64,000 nucleotides of DNA from Streptococcus parasanguinis ATCC 15912 (lineage in GTDB: Bacteria; Bacillota; Bacilli; Lactobacillales; Streptococcaceae): contig NC_015678.1 in the NCBI RefSeq assembly GCF_000164675.2, positions 1,922,001-1,986,000 on the forward strand, given 5' to 3'. Below are positions 1-10,200 of the stretch, piece by piece (position 1 is the first letter of the stretch; each line of letters opens with the position of its first letter). The position numbers and the translations under genes were made by a program. The notes under the pieces were generated by a model. It was not told the origin of the DNA. It did not search any database and saw only the letters and a program-made list of their open reading frames with translations.

Positions 1-2
1 CT

Positions 3-395
3 TCTTATCTTGAAGCCATTGCCCAGCTCCACCACCAAACCTTTTCAGATGAAGTGGAAGCACCGGAAGTGAGCCACAGATACATTTCAGAGGCTTTGAA
101 GGATCCTGATAGTCTGCTGTACATATTACTCAAAGAAGGTCAAGTGATTGGCGTTTGTACGGTCGATGTATCTGGAAAATGCAATTACCTTTATGGACTT
201 GCGATTGCTGAAGTCTATCGTGGGCAAGGTTACGGAAGCTATCTAGCAAAATCCCTCATCAACCAACTCATTGAGCAAAATGATAAGGAATTTCAGATTG
301 CAGTGGAAGATAGCAATGTAGGTGCCAAACGCTTGTATGAAAAGATTAGCTTTATCAAACAGACTCAGGCGGTTTATCTAGATAGGAAAGAGTGA
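3..395 (+). CDS. GNAT family N-acetyltransferase, 5' end outside window
   Basis: The reading frame is open from the first bases, so the gene starts upstream of the window; an internal GTG at 54 is probably not the start. The visible part carries the GNAT acetyl-CoA loop (residues YRGQGYGSYLAKSLI in the middle) followed by the usual C-terminal VGAKRLYEKISF segment, so it should transfer an acetyl group from acetyl-CoA to an unidentified small molecule or protein. It ends 4 bp before the next gene and is probably co-transcribed with it. Substrate unknown. Confidence 0.85.
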   Translation, partial: SYLEAIAQLHHQTFSDEVEAPEVSHRYISEALKDPDSLLYILLKEGQVIGVCTVDVSGKCNYLYGLAIAEVYRGQGYGSYLAKSLINQLIEQNDKEFQIAVEDSNVGAKRLYEKISFIKQTQAVYLDRKE

Positions 396-399
396 ATAA

Positions 400-1164
400 A
401 TGTTACTAGAAGAATTTGAAAATGTACCTGCTGTGATAGAGCCAACTGATCGAAGCCTTCTTAGTAGTGGAGAAATTTGTGACACTATTATTCTGTCTTT
501 TAATGGAGAGATAGTGGAAAGAGTCAAGCAGATAGACGGAGTCTATGAAGGTGGTTATCTCACCAACCTAAATGGCAAATTTCCATGGTATATCTATGAA
601 GTAGATGGACTTAAACTTGCAGTTGCTATGGCTACTATTGGAGCTCCAATGGTTGTGGGTTTCTTAGAAGAACTCAAAGCGAGAGGTTTTAACAACTTTA
701 TTGTTCTGGGCTCTTGTGGAGTTCTAGATCAGTCTATTCAAGCAGATAAAATTATTATACCAAGTTCAGCTCTACGTGATGAAGGTACAAGTTACCACTA
801 CGCTCCAGCAAGTGATGAGATTTCTTATGATGAAGCGCTTCTCTCAACTCTGGAGAACGCTTTGAACAAATCTGGTATTGAGCACATTCGGACTAAAGCT
901 TGGACGACAGATGCCTTCTATCGTGAAACAGCTGCTAAGGTTAAACGAAGACTTGCAGCAGGAGCGAAAGTTGTAGATATGGAAGCTTCGGCTATCATGG
1001 CTTGGGCTCAATATCGACAAGCCAAGGTCTATCAATTTTTCTACACGGCTGACTATGTGGATCATCACAATCACGAATGGGATGCTAGACGTGAAGATAG
1101 AAAAGCAGATGCTATGACTTTCTTTAAGATTGCTGTCGATATTGCGTTAGAGTTGGAAAAATGA
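400..1164 (+). CDS. Nucleoside phosphorylase (uridine phosphorylase-like, PNP_UDP family)
   Basis: A 254-residue cytosolic enzyme of the PNP/UDP phosphorylase fold, expected to cleave nucleosides with phosphate to base plus ribose-1-phosphate. Supporting motifs are the glycine-rich segment VLGSCGVLDQSIQ, the ribose-binding VDMEASAIMAWAQ near residue 195 and the C-terminal acidic helix. Length fits the family. It lies 4 bp after the acetyltransferase and 41 bp before cysS. Whether uridine or another nucleoside is the substrate cannot be decided from sequence. Confidence 0.8.
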   Translation: MLLEEFENVPAVIEPTDRSLLSSGEICDTIILSFNGEIVERVKQIDGVYEGGYLTNLNGKFPWYIYEVDGLKLAVAMATIGAPMVVGFLEELKARGFNNFIVLGSCGVLDQSIQADKIIIPSSALRDEGTSYHYAPASDEISYDEALLSTLENALNKSGIEHIRTKAWTTDAFYRETAAKVKRRLAAGAKVVDMEASAIMAWAQYRQAKVYQFFYTADYVDHHNHEWDARREDRKADAMTFFKIAVDIALELEK

Positions 1165-1205
1165 GAATATAGATTCAAAATCTAAAAACAGAAAGGAAAT
1201 GAAGC

Positions 1206-2549
1206 GTGTTAAAAATTTATGATACCATGTCTCGTGATTTGCGAGAATTTATCCCCATCGAGGAAGGAAAGGTCCGCATGTATGTTTGTGGGCCAACGGT
1301 TTACAACTATATCCACGTAGGGAATGCCCGCTCAACGGTGGCCTTTGACACGATTCGTCGCTACTTTGAGTATCGTGGCTACGAAGTTGCCTACATTTCC
1401 AACTTTACAGATGTGGATGATAAGATCATTAACCGTGCCAAAGAAGAAGGCATTACTCCACAGGAAGTGGCAGACAAGTATATTGCGGCCTTCCGTGAGG
1501 ATGTAACGGCTCTTGGCGTGAAACCTGCAACCCGCCACCCTCGTGTGGTCGAGTTTATGGATGACATCATTCGTTTTGTCGCTGACTTGATCGAAAAAGA
1601 CTATGCCTATGAGAGCCAAGGCGATGTCTATTTCCGTGTGGAAAAATCCCACAACTATGCTAAGTTAGCCAATAAAACTCTAGAAGACTTGGAACTAGGC
1701 GCTTCAGGTCGGACAGATGAAGAAACAGCTCGCAAGGAAAATCCAGTCGACTTTGCCCTCTGGAAGGCTGCCAAACCAGGTGAGATTTCTTGGGACAGCC
1801 CTTGGGGACCTGGTCGTCCTGGTTGGCACATCGAGTGTTCAGTCATGTCAACGGGGATTTTAGGGGATACTATTGATATCCACGGTGGTGGAGCTGACCT
1901 TGAGTTTCCTCATCATACCAATGAAATCGCTCAATCAGAAGCTAAGACTGGAAAAACTTTTGCCAATTACTGGATGCACAATGGCTTTGTCAATATCGAT
2001 AATGTCAAAATGTCTAAGTCCTTAGGAAACTTTATCACTGTGCATGATGCATTGAAGACTATCGACGGCCAAGTGCTTCGCTTCTTCTTTGCGACTCAGC
2101 ACTATCGCAAGCCCATTAACTTCACAGAAAAAGCGGTGCGCGATGCGGAAACCAACCTCAAGTATTTGAAAAATACCTATGAGCAACCTTTCACAGGAGA
2201 AGTGGATCCAGCAGACTTGGAAGGCTTTGTGGACAAGTTTATCGCGGCTATGGATGAAGATATCAATGCGGCAAACGGGATTACCGTCGTCTTTGAATTG
2301 GCTAAATGGATCAATTCAGGTCACTACAACCAAGACGTCAAGGATGCCTTGACCAAGATGTTAGAAGTCTTTGGAGTGGTCTTTGTCGAAGAAGTCTTGG
2401 ATGCAGATATTGAAGCCTTGATCGCTGAACGTCAGGAAGCGCGGGCTAAGAAAGATTTTGCGCGAGCAGATGCCATTCGTGATGAATTGGCTGCGCAAGG
2501 AATCAAGCTCTTGGATACAAAAGAAGGTGTAAGGTGGACACGTGATTGA
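1206..2549 (+). CDS. cysS: Cysteinyl-tRNA synthetase
   Basis: Class I aminoacyl-tRNA synthetase that charges tRNA-Cys. Class signature HVGN (the HIGH motif) is at residues 37-40, zinc-ligand Cys28 precedes it, the second zinc motif lies in GWHIECSVM, and KMSKS is at 268-272. The 447-residue length is normal. Translation starts at GTG 1206 after GAAAGGAAATG. The last 8 bp overlap mrnC, an arrangement typical of Firmicutes, where the mini-III RNase gene follows cysS. Confidence 0.98.
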   Translation: MLKIYDTMSRDLREFIPIEEGKVRMYVCGPTVYNYIHVGNARSTVAFDTIRRYFEYRGYEVAYISNFTDVDDKIINRAKEEGITPQEVADKYIAAFREDVTALGVKPATRHPRVVEFMDDIIRFVADLIEKDYAYESQGDVYFRVEKSHNYAKLANKTLEDLELGASGRTDEETARKENPVDFALWKAAKPGEISWDSPWGPGRPGWHIECSVMSTGILGDTIDIHGGGADLEFPHHTNEIAQSEAKTGKTFANYWMHNGFVNIDNVKMSKSLGNFITVHDALKTIDGQVLRFFFATQHYRKPINFTEKAVRDAETNLKYLKNTYEQPFTGEVDPADLEGFVDKFIAAMDEDINAANGITVVFELAKWINSGHYNQDVKDALTKMLEVFGVVFVEEVLDADIEALIAERQEARAKKDFARADAIRDELAAQGIKLLDTKEGVRWTRD

Positions 2550-2940
2550 TGTCAATCTAATCAATGGGATTGCCCTTGCCTTTGAGGGAGATGCGGTCTA
2601 TTCCATGTATATTCGCAGACACCTGATTTTTCAAGGGATGACCAAGCCTAATAAGCTTCACCAGGCTGCCACCCGCTATGTCTCTGCTAGAGCTCAGGCA
2701 AGCTTGATTGAAAGCATGCTGGAGCAAGAAATTCTGACGGAAAAAGAGTTGGAGATCTACAAGCGCGGTCGCAATACCAATAGCCATACCAAGGCCAAAA
2801 ATGCCGATGTCGTGACTTATCGGATGTCGACGGGCTTTGAGGCTGTCATGGGCTATCTCCATATGACGGGGGAGCTTTCTCGTCTAGAAGAGCTGATTGA
2901 CTGGTGCATCCAGCAAGTAGAAGAAGGAAGAAAGCAGTGA
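2542..2940 (+). CDS. mrnC: Mini-ribonuclease III, 23S rRNA maturation
   Basis: A 132-residue RNase III-type catalytic domain with no dsRNA-binding domain, as expected for MrnC, which trims 23S rRNA precursor. The catalytic acidic segment [17 protein letters not shown] is near the N-terminus and a second, [11 protein letters not shown], is in the middle. It starts at GTG 2542 inside the end of cysS (translational coupling), and its stop overlaps the GTG of the following regulator. Confidence 0.93.
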   Translation: MIDVNLINGIALAFEGDAVYSMYIRRHLIFQGMTKPNKLHQAATRYVSARAQASLIESMLEQEILTEKELEIYKRGRNTNSHTKAKNADVVTYRMSTGFEAVMGYLHMTGELSRLEELIDWCIQQVEEGRKQ

Positions 2941-3797
2941 AAAATATCAGAGAGTGGTTTCCTCATGCAGAGGTGACGGATCAAGCCAATCCACCAGCTG
3001 GTTATGTAGCCATTCCCCTTCAGGCTCATCAATGGTTGCTGCTGAAGGAAGAAGAGTTAACCGAGCGAGAAAAACAATTGATTTCCTGGTTGGGCGGTGA
3101 AGAAGAGGTTGCCCCTAATCCTTGGTACCAGTACCTGATCGATGGAAAGGGAGAAGCCCCTCAAGTCATCCAAAAAATGCAGCTTGTCTATTGCCACCTC
3201 TCGCATTCAACAGCGGAAGGGACGGCTTCTTGGCTAGAGATGATGCAGACACTCTTGCCCAACTTCCGAGCAACCTTGCAACTGAGCGGACAAGATTATG
3301 TGCTTATTCTGGACCAAGATCAGACTTTGCCTGTGGCCGATATCTTAAAAGATACCGTCTCTGCCATGGAGTATGACTTCAATATTCGTTTATCTATCCT
3401 GGTCGGGCAAGTATGGACCGAGTCTAAAGACGGGAAAGTGTCTCCTGTCATCCGAGCAGAACAGGCGGTCTTTCGAGCTTGGATTCGAGAAGGCCATCAA
3501 GGTGTCTATCGCTTTTCCCAACTCTATCTGTGGGGAATCGAGCAGGCAGATCTGGATCTCACCCCAATCAAAGCAAGCTTGCATCAGTTGATTGAAAGTC
3601 AAGATCAATTGCAAGACATCATTGTTGCTCTTTGGGACAATGGGGCAGTCGTAACCAAGGCCGCCCAACAACTCTATCTCCACCGCAATTCGCTCCAATA
3701 CAAGATTGATAAGTGGGAGGAGTTGACGGGTCTTCAGTTGAAAAATCTGACAGATCTAGCCCTGTGTTATCATTTGGTCTTACAAGATGTGATTTAA
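2937..3797 (+). CDS. PucR/CdaR-type transcriptional regulator
   Basis: Start chosen at GTG 2937, which overlaps the mrnC stop (GTGA) and has GAAGGAAGAAAG upstream; a more upstream ATG at 2904 has no ribosome site. The protein is 286 residues. The C-terminal 50 residues ([20 protein letters not shown]) form the PucR-type helix-turn-helix, and the N-terminal part is unassigned, probably sensory. It sits directly upstream of msmK, separated by a terminator, so it may control sugar uptake genes; that is inference only. Confidence 0.75.
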   Translation: MKNIREWFPHAEVTDQANPPAGYVAIPLQAHQWLLLKEEELTEREKQLISWLGGEEEVAPNPWYQYLIDGKGEAPQVIQKMQLVYCHLSHSTAEGTASWLEMMQTLLPNFRATLQLSGQDYVLILDQDQTLPVADILKDTVSAMEYDFNIRLSILVGQVWTESKDGKVSPVIRAEQAVFRAWIREGHQGVYRFSQLYLWGIEQADLDLTPIKASLHQLIESQDQLQDIIVALWDNGAVVTKAAQQLYLHRNSLQYKIDKWEELTGLQLKNLTDLALCYHLVLQDVI

Positions 3798-3810
3798 ACG
3801 GAATCAATCT

Positions 3811-3847
3811 AGAGTTTTGTGCAACTTGCACAAAACTCTTTTTCTTT
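3811..3847 (+). terminator. Intrinsic terminator after the cysS-mrnC-regulator operon
   Basis: A 12-bp perfect stem (AGAGTTTTGTGC / GCACAAAACTCT) with a 5-nt loop is followed by a T-rich run. It separates the upstream operon from msmK. Confidence 0.9.
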
Positions 3848-3868
3848 TTTGTGAGACTTGCCATAGAT

Positions 3869-3897
3869 TTGTAAAACGTTTTCATTTACAATAGAAT
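3869..3897 (+). promoter_or_regulatory. msmK promoter with overlapping cre (CcpA) site
   Basis: -35 TTGTAA (3869-3874) and -10 TAGAAT (3892-3897) are separated by 17 bp. A catabolite-responsive element reads TGAAAACGTTTTAC on the minus strand at 3871-3884, covering the -35/spacer. By analogy with Firmicutes cre sites this predicts CcpA repression when glucose is present. Confidence 0.75.
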
Positions 3898-3921
3898 TAT
3901 AAAAATCAAAGGAGTACCATC

Positions 3922-5052
3922 ATGGTAGAATTGAATCTTAATCACATTTATAAAAAATATCCAAATAGCGAACACTACTCAGTTGAAGACTTCAACTTGG
4001 ACATCAAAGACAAAGAATTTATCGTTTTCGTAGGTCCTTCAGGATGTGGTAAATCAACTACTCTTCGTATGATCGCTGGTCTTGAAGACATCACAGAAGG
4101 TGAATGTTCGATCGATGGTACTGTTGTAAACAACGTAGCACCTAAAGACCGTGATATTGCCATGGTATTCCAAAACTACGCTCTTTACCCACACATGACT
4201 GTGTACGATAACATGGCATTTGGTTTGAAATTGCGTAAATACAGCAAGGAAGATATCGACAAACGTGTACAAGAAGCAGCTGAAATCCTTGGCTTGAAAG
4301 AATTCTTGGATCGTAAACCAGCTAACCTTTCTGGTGGTCAACGTCAACGTGTGGCTATGGGACGTGCCATTGTCCGTGATGCAAAAGTGTTCTTGATGGA
4401 CGAACCTTTGTCAAACTTGGATGCTAAACTTCGTGTATCCATGCGTGCTGAAATCGCGAAAATCCACCGCCGTATCGGTGCTACAACAATCTATGTAACC
4501 CACGACCAAACAGAAGCGATGACATTGGCTGACCGTATCGTTATCATGTCTGCTACTAAAAACCCAGCTGGTACTGGTACAATTGGACGTGTGGAACAAA
4601 TTGGTTCTCCGCAAGAAGTGTACAAGAACCCTGTTAACAAATTCGTAGCTGGATTTATCGGAAGCCCTGCCATGAACTTCATTAACGTGAAGTTGGAAGG
4701 TGGACACATCGTTACTAACGGCTTGAATTTGAAAGTTCCAGAAGGTGCTTTGAAAGTCTTGAAAGAAAAAGGTTATGATGGTAAAGAATTGATCTTTGGT
4801 ATCCGTCCAGAAGACGTGAATACAGAAGCTGCATTCCTTGAAACTTTCCCAGAATCAGTAGTAAAAGCAACGATCTCTGTATCTGAATTGCTTGGTTCTG
4901 AATCTCACTTGTACTGCCAAGTTGGTGACAACGAATTCATCGCTAAAGTAGATGCGCGTGACTACCTTGAAACAGGTGCAACCATCGAACTTGGATTTGA
5001 CTTGAACAAAGCTCACTTCTTCGACAAAGAAACTGAAAAGACAGTATACTAA
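3922..5052 (+). CDS. msmK: Multi-sugar ABC transporter ATPase MsmK
   Basis: ATP-hydrolysing subunit that in streptococci energises several carbohydrate ABC importers (raffinose/melibiose, maltodextrin, others). Walker A GPSGCGKST is at 38-46, LSGGQ at 136-140 and the Walker B acidic pair DE at 160-161. A C-terminal OB-type regulatory region completes the 376 residues, the normal MsmK/MalK length. Ribosome site AAAGGAG precedes ATG 3922. No permease or binding-protein genes are adjacent, fitting a shared ATPase. A terminator follows, then dexB. Confidence 0.95.
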   Translation: MVELNLNHIYKKYPNSEHYSVEDFNLDIKDKEFIVFVGPSGCGKSTTLRMIAGLEDITEGECSIDGTVVNNVAPKDRDIAMVFQNYALYPHMTVYDNMAFGLKLRKYSKEDIDKRVQEAAEILGLKEFLDRKPANLSGGQRQRVAMGRAIVRDAKVFLMDEPLSNLDAKLRVSMRAEIAKIHRRIGATTIYVTHDQTEAMTLADRIVIMSATKNPAGTGTIGRVEQIGSPQEVYKNPVNKFVAGFIGSPAMNFINVKLEGGHIVTNGLNLKVPEGALKVLKEKGYDGKELIFGIRPEDVNTEAAFLETFPESVVKATISVSELLGSESHLYCQVGDNEFIAKVDARDYLETGATIELGFDLNKAHFFDKETEKTVY

Positions 5053-5068
5053 TACCTACTGGCGCTAT

Positions 5069-5103
5069 AGAGACTGAGACAATGTGTCTCGGTCTCTTTC
5101 ATT
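5069..5103 (+). terminator. Intrinsic terminator between msmK and dexB
   Basis: A 13-bp stem with one G-T pair (arms 5069-5081 and 5085-5097), a 3-nt loop and a T-rich tail. Since no clear separate dexB promoter is seen, partial read-through is likely. Confidence 0.85.
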
Positions 5104-5118
5104 TTAAGGAGACAAAAC

Positions 5119-6786
5119 ATGGAAAAAGACTGGTGGAAGGGGAAGGTCGCTTATCAGATTTACCCAAAAAGCTTCAAAGATAGCAATGGTGATGGCGTTG
5201 GAGATTTGAAAGGCATCACGGAGAAACTCGATTACCTTCAAGACTTAGGGATTGATATTCTCTGGTTATCCCCTATTTACAAGAGTCCTTTTATTGACCA
5301 GGGTTATGATATTTCTGACTATTATGCCATTGATCCTATTTTTGGAACGATGGAAGATATGGAAGAGCTGATCGCGGAAGGTAAGAAACGGGGCATTTCC
5401 ATCATTATGGACTTGGTGGTCAACCACTGCTCCAGTCATCACGAATGGTTCCAAAAAGCTCTAGCGGATCCAGATGGCCCTTATGCGGATTACTTTTATT
5501 TCATCGAAAGTGACAAGGAACCCAACAACTGGGAAAGTTACTTTGGAGGCAGTGTCTGGGAACCGGTTCCTGGCACCAACAAATACTATCTCCATTCTTT
5601 CCACAAGGATCAGCCAGACCTCAATTGGCAAAATCCTGTCTTACGCGAAGAGATTTACACCATGATCAATTGGTGGTTGGACAAGGGAATTGCCGGTTTC
5701 CGGATTGATGCCATTATCAATATCAAAAAGGATTTAGAATGGCGTTCGCTTCCGTCCGATCGTGATAACGGCTTGGTCCCAGTGCCGGAATCGCTGGTCA
5801 ATGCCCAACCGATTGAACCTTTCCTGCAAGAGTTAAAGGAGCGTACTTTTGCCAAGTACAATGCCTTCACTGTGGGGGAAGTTTTCAATGAAACCGATGA
5901 AGAGTTGCATTTCTTCATCGGAAAAGACGGTGTCTTCTCATCGATCTTTGACTTCAAACAAACCATGCTGGGACAAGAAGGAAAAGGCTGGTTCGACCAT
6001 GCTCTTCCAACTGCAGATGAACTCAAGGAAAGTATTTTCCAAGCCCATGAGCGCGCGGATAGCATTGGGGTGCTCTCGACCATCATTGAAAACCACGACG
6101 AACCTCGTGGCGTGTCCCATTATATTGCGGAAGGTCCGGTAAACGATACCAGTAAAAAGGCCTTGGGAACCATTCAAATCTTGCGTAAGGGAATTCCTTT
6201 TATCTATCAAGGCCAAGAAATTGGAATGGAAAACCAAGTCTTTGAATCGGTGGAGGATTTTGATGATATCGCGACCATCAATGGCTACCATGTCGCGAAA
6301 GAAGCTGGTTTGAGTGAGGAAGAAGCCTTGGCCGCGATTGCCAAATACAGCCGGGACAATGCGCGAACCCCCATGCAATGGTCAGCAGAGCCAGGTCTGG
6401 GCTTTAGCGATGGGTCAGCCTGGTTGATCAGCCCAAAACCAAATGTTTCCATCAATGTGGAAGATCAGGAAAAGGATCCAAATTCCATCTTGAATTATTA
6501 CCGCCAGCTGACGGCCTTGTATCGCCATCCCCTCTATGGGAATACCATCCGGTTCGGGGATATGATCCCAGCTTATCGGGACCGAGAAAACATCATCGCC
6601 TTTGAACGCCGTGGGGACAAGCGTCTCTTGGTTGTCAGCAATTTCCAAAATAGCCAGGCCACCTTAGAGTTGCCAGCTCCGATTAAAACGGTCGTTTTAA
6701 ATAATACTGCAGGATTATTCCAAGAAGGAGACCAAGTGCTAGAATTGGTCCCTTACCAAACGGTTGTGTTGGAATTGGTGGAATAA
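5119..6786 (+). CDS. dexB: Glucan 1,6-alpha-glucosidase / oligo-1,6-glucosidase (GH13_31)
   Basis: Cytosolic GH13 enzyme that releases glucose from alpha-1,6-linked oligosaccharides such as isomaltose and short dextrans. The catalytic triad is visible: nucleophile Asp197 in GFRIDAI, acid/base Glu254 in TVGEV and Asp327 in ENHDEPR. The conserved N-terminal YQIYPKSFKDSNGDGVGDL and the QGQEIGMEN segment match the family; 555 residues is normal. In S. mutans dexB directly follows msmK in the msm operon, as here. Trehalose-6-phosphate hydrolase or sucrose isomerase relatives are less likely from this context. Confidence 0.88.
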   Translation: MEKDWWKGKVAYQIYPKSFKDSNGDGVGDLKGITEKLDYLQDLGIDILWLSPIYKSPFIDQGYDISDYYAIDPIFGTMEDMEELIAEGKKRGISIIMDLVVNHCSSHHEWFQKALADPDGPYADYFYFIESDKEPNNWESYFGGSVWEPVPGTNKYYLHSFHKDQPDLNWQNPVLREEIYTMINWWLDKGIAGFRIDAIINIKKDLEWRSLPSDRDNGLVPVPESLVNAQPIEPFLQELKERTFAKYNAFTVGEVFNETDEELHFFIGKDGVFSSIFDFKQTMLGQEGKGWFDHALPTADELKESIFQAHERADSIGVLSTIIENHDEPRGVSHYIAEGPVNDTSKKALGTIQILRKGIPFIYQGQEIGMENQVFESVEDFDDIATINGYHVAKEAGLSEEEALAAIAKYSRDNARTPMQWSAEPGLGFSDGSAWLISPKPNVSINVEDQEKDPNSILNYYRQLTALYRHPLYGNTIRFGDMIPAYRDRENIIAFERRGDKRLLVVSNFQNSQATLELPAPIKTVVLNNTAGLFQEGDQVLELVPYQTVVLELVE

Positions 6787-7216
6787 GGAGAAACTTTGCA
6801 TCAGTGTTAGGATTTAATGTAGAATAGTATGTTCATTAAATATTCTGGAGAACATTATAAAAGTTTTCTATACTTTAGAATCAGTCAAGTATAAACTGAA
6901 ACTTTCCGCTGTGAGAAAAGTGTTTGAAACATTATTGTTTCAAACACTCGGGAGTTTTGAGAGTAAAACAGTTTGGGAAACTGTTTTAGCCTGAGCCAAG
7001 AAATTAAAGAGCGAAGGGGTTCAAAACAAATTGAACACGGGCTGCGGATACAGTCAAAATAGGAAGTTCTCCTAAAATCTAAAGATTCTGCGTCAAACTT
7101 CCTATTTTGACTGTATCCGCAGACGCCCTTTGTATCTTGATTTAGTCATGGAACTTCGAAGAAGTTCGCTGACGTCCGTACTCACCTAAGGAAAGTTTTG
7201 AAAGATATTTTATCTC
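6787..7216. repeat. Non-coding spacer with four perfect hairpins
   Basis: No gene is visible. The spacer holds a 12-bp inverted repeat (6920-6931/6936-6947), an 11-bp one (6964-6974/6978-6988), a perfect 27-bp inverted repeat with a 27-nt loop (7042-7068/7096-7122) and a 7-bp one (7151-7157/7161-7167). The 27-bp arms are far longer than a terminator needs and look like a small mobile or repeat element. Confidence 0.7.
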
Positions 7217-7250
7217 CAAAAAGAACCTTCGCGTCTGCGAAGGTTCTTTT
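7217..7250 (-). terminator. Terminator of the surface carboxypeptidase gene
   Basis: A 12-bp perfect stem (AAGAACCTTCGC / GCGAAGGTTCTT) with a T run on the minus-strand 3' side, directly downstream of the carboxypeptidase stop. Confidence 0.9.
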
Positions 7251-7277
7251 CATGTCATCCAAGTCTAAACCTGGAAC

Positions 7278-10200
7278 TTACTCAACTTCTTTCTTTTTCA
7301 AGAGGAGGAAGCCTCCGCTAACGGCTAACAAGAAGCCGGAAAGAATGAAGTGCGCAGTTGTGTCTTCTCCAGTTTGTGGCAATTGTGCCTTGGCTGGACT
7401 TTCTTGGAAGCTTTGTCCTACTTGGTAAGTCAAGGCTTGCACGCTTTCTTCATTTTTAGTTGTCATTTCTTTTTGTGGAAGGAGCACTTTAGGAGTATCC
7501 TTCTTGGCTAAGATTGGCTGTGGATTGCTTGTTTGGTTATGAATTGGAACCACCACTTGATCTGGTTCTTTAGCTGGAACGTAATCCATCAAACTTGCCA
7601 ACTTGCTGCCAAAGATCGCATTGGTTACCCAGCGGAAGAAGTGGACAGGGTGTTGACGGTTGGTTGGATTTCCTGCATAGACAAAGAGTGGTTGTCCCAT
7701 CAGTTCTCCAGAGATGGCCATGACTTTGTTAGCCAGAACATCGTTATGTGGCCACCAACCTGCAATATAATAATCGCTCGGAGCGATGCTCATCAAGGTC
7801 TTGAAATGCTCTGGAACCTTTTCAATCCAGTTTCCTGAGTTGGAGTAGAAGAGGGTATTCTTCTTGTATCCGCTGGTCAATGGATCCTGATCATCAATGA
7901 TGGCTTTCATCAAGCCTTCGTAGTCACTACCGCCTTTTAGTTTTTCAGCGTCAAATCCTGTAAGAACTCCCAATTTTTCCAATTTTTGCATGGCTTCCCC
8001 ACCAATGACAAGGGTTGGTTTTTTACCAAAAATGGAAGCGTCAAAGCGGTTGCTTTCCAAAATAACAACATCCGCTTCTTCTGGCGTATTGACGATTTGG
8101 AAGCCTAATTTTTCAAGGACCAAACTAGTATGAGCAGGCGCATCTACTCCAGCCCAATTATAGTGGTAGTTTGGAGAGTAGACCTTCATCGGTTTCAAGG
8201 TTGGGCCGCTTGGTATCTTGTAGAGGGCATCACCATAAATGGCATAGTTTGGTAGGAGCGAAGCAAAGGTATCGCGGTCAACGATGTAGCCATCATCTGT
8301 TAGGTAGACAGATTTTCCTTGTGCAATAGCCTGGTTGACAGCTTTAACGGCACTGGCTGAAGTATTTGCGATCACATAGTAAGGAGCTTTTGGATCGATC
8401 TCAGAGGTACGAGTGGCGCGGGTGGTGGTGACTTCTCCTAATTTTCCGTTGAAAAGACCATCCGCAAAGACAGGTTCGGACTTGAACCCTCTCATATCTG
8501 GGAAGTTGACCAGCAGCTCTGCATACATAGCAGCCCAGGCAGATTCGTTGGAGCCCTTGTAGAGAATATGGTTGGCATAGCCACGTTTGGCTTGGGCCAT
8601 GTCAATGACTAAGTCCCCTTTTTTATAGTTACCAATATCTTCTTTGAGTTCCTTAACGAGGACACCATTGCGTTTGAAGTAGTCGATCATATTGAAGGCT
8701 TCTTGGGCATCGTTGTCTTTGTCGAGGCTCATTGGGATGACGTAGTAGTCTGGGAAGAATTTCGGACGACCGTTTTTCACACGTCCAACGATTTCTCCAT
8801 TTGGGCCGACCAGTTCATTTTCGGCTTTTGGATCTTCGGTTTTATTGAGACCGCGCAGGTAGAAGTTGAGACGCATCTCAAGGAGACGGTCTGTATCTTG
8901 GTTGAGGAAGTCAATTCCGCCTAGGACAGCATTGCGACCCGCGTTATAGGACTCTTGGTTAGATTCCGGAATTTCGATAGTATGGCCTAAGATACCATGG
9001 TAGACAGCATAAACCCCTGTATAGCCAGAGAAGGAGTCATCCCAGCCATCGCCCCAATCCAGTTTTGGAATGATGTAACTATTGTATTTAGAATTGGCAA
9101 CTCCTGCCCGTCCCATATGATGGGCATTTTCTAGCATCAGGTCTGACAGAAGATCGTATTCGAAGTTCGGATCATGTGGTGGCGTTGCAGGTTCGATTAA
9201 GAATTCTTTGACAAAACCGTGTAAGTCGTAGAGAGCGATCGGATTCCATTTGTTGATCATTTGGATAACCGTGCGAACTTCAGGGTTGGTTTGGTAGCTG
9301 GCATCCCGGTTTGGATCGAGCCCGTTTGCTAGGGCCCGCAGGTTGAGAGCATCCCCATCTGGGTTTTCCGTGAAGTCAAATAAGAAGATGAATTTATTGA
9401 GCAAGGTTGGAATATCTAGAGTGACAGTTTTAGCATTTCCAGCTTCATCTGTAGTGTTAAAGGTCACCTTTTCCTTGGTCGCAAAAGTATTGAAGAGGCC
9501 TGTGATGATATCAATGCCTGGCTGTTCATCCGCGTGGGTGTTGTGGACTAAGACAGGTAATTTGTAATCCAAGGTCTTGTCTTTTAGTGCGGCTAGCATT
9601 TCGCTTGGCTTAGTCAAAGCTGTAGGGTTGGTACTAGAAAGGTAGTGATCGATGCTGGCTTGGTCCTTGCTCACGATCCCCATCTTCATATCCCGGCCTT
9701 GGGCACTCTTGCCAAGAGTTTCCAGCTGCACCAAACGATCAGGTTTCGCTTCTTCCTTGGATTTTTCGATAGCAGCTAGCATTTCTTCATGTGTATGGTA
9801 GTCTTGGTATGGTCGAAAAACAAGGGTCTTATTGATGGTGATTCCTAAGTCTGCATTGGTTCCGACCAGCTCATGATTGCCGATGTAGTTGCGGTAAGTC
9901 CGGCGAATATTATTTGGGCTACGAAGACTGAGATCTTCACCAAAGAGATCCTGCACGTCAATGTGGAGATCCAGATCATTTCCGTTTGCGGTCTCTGTGA
10001 TGGTAAGGAATGGATCCTTGCTCAGTGTTCCTGTCTCCATATCCCAGGTTTTCCACTCAGAGAGAGGCTTATTGTCTAAAGTCCAGCTGATCTTGCCAGC
10101 AGCTTGAGCTTTTTCTTGGACTTTGTCATCAATCGTACTCTTTTCAGAGAGATAAATGGTGCTATCTGCCAATCGTGTCGCTTGGTCAGCGGTCGTTGTA

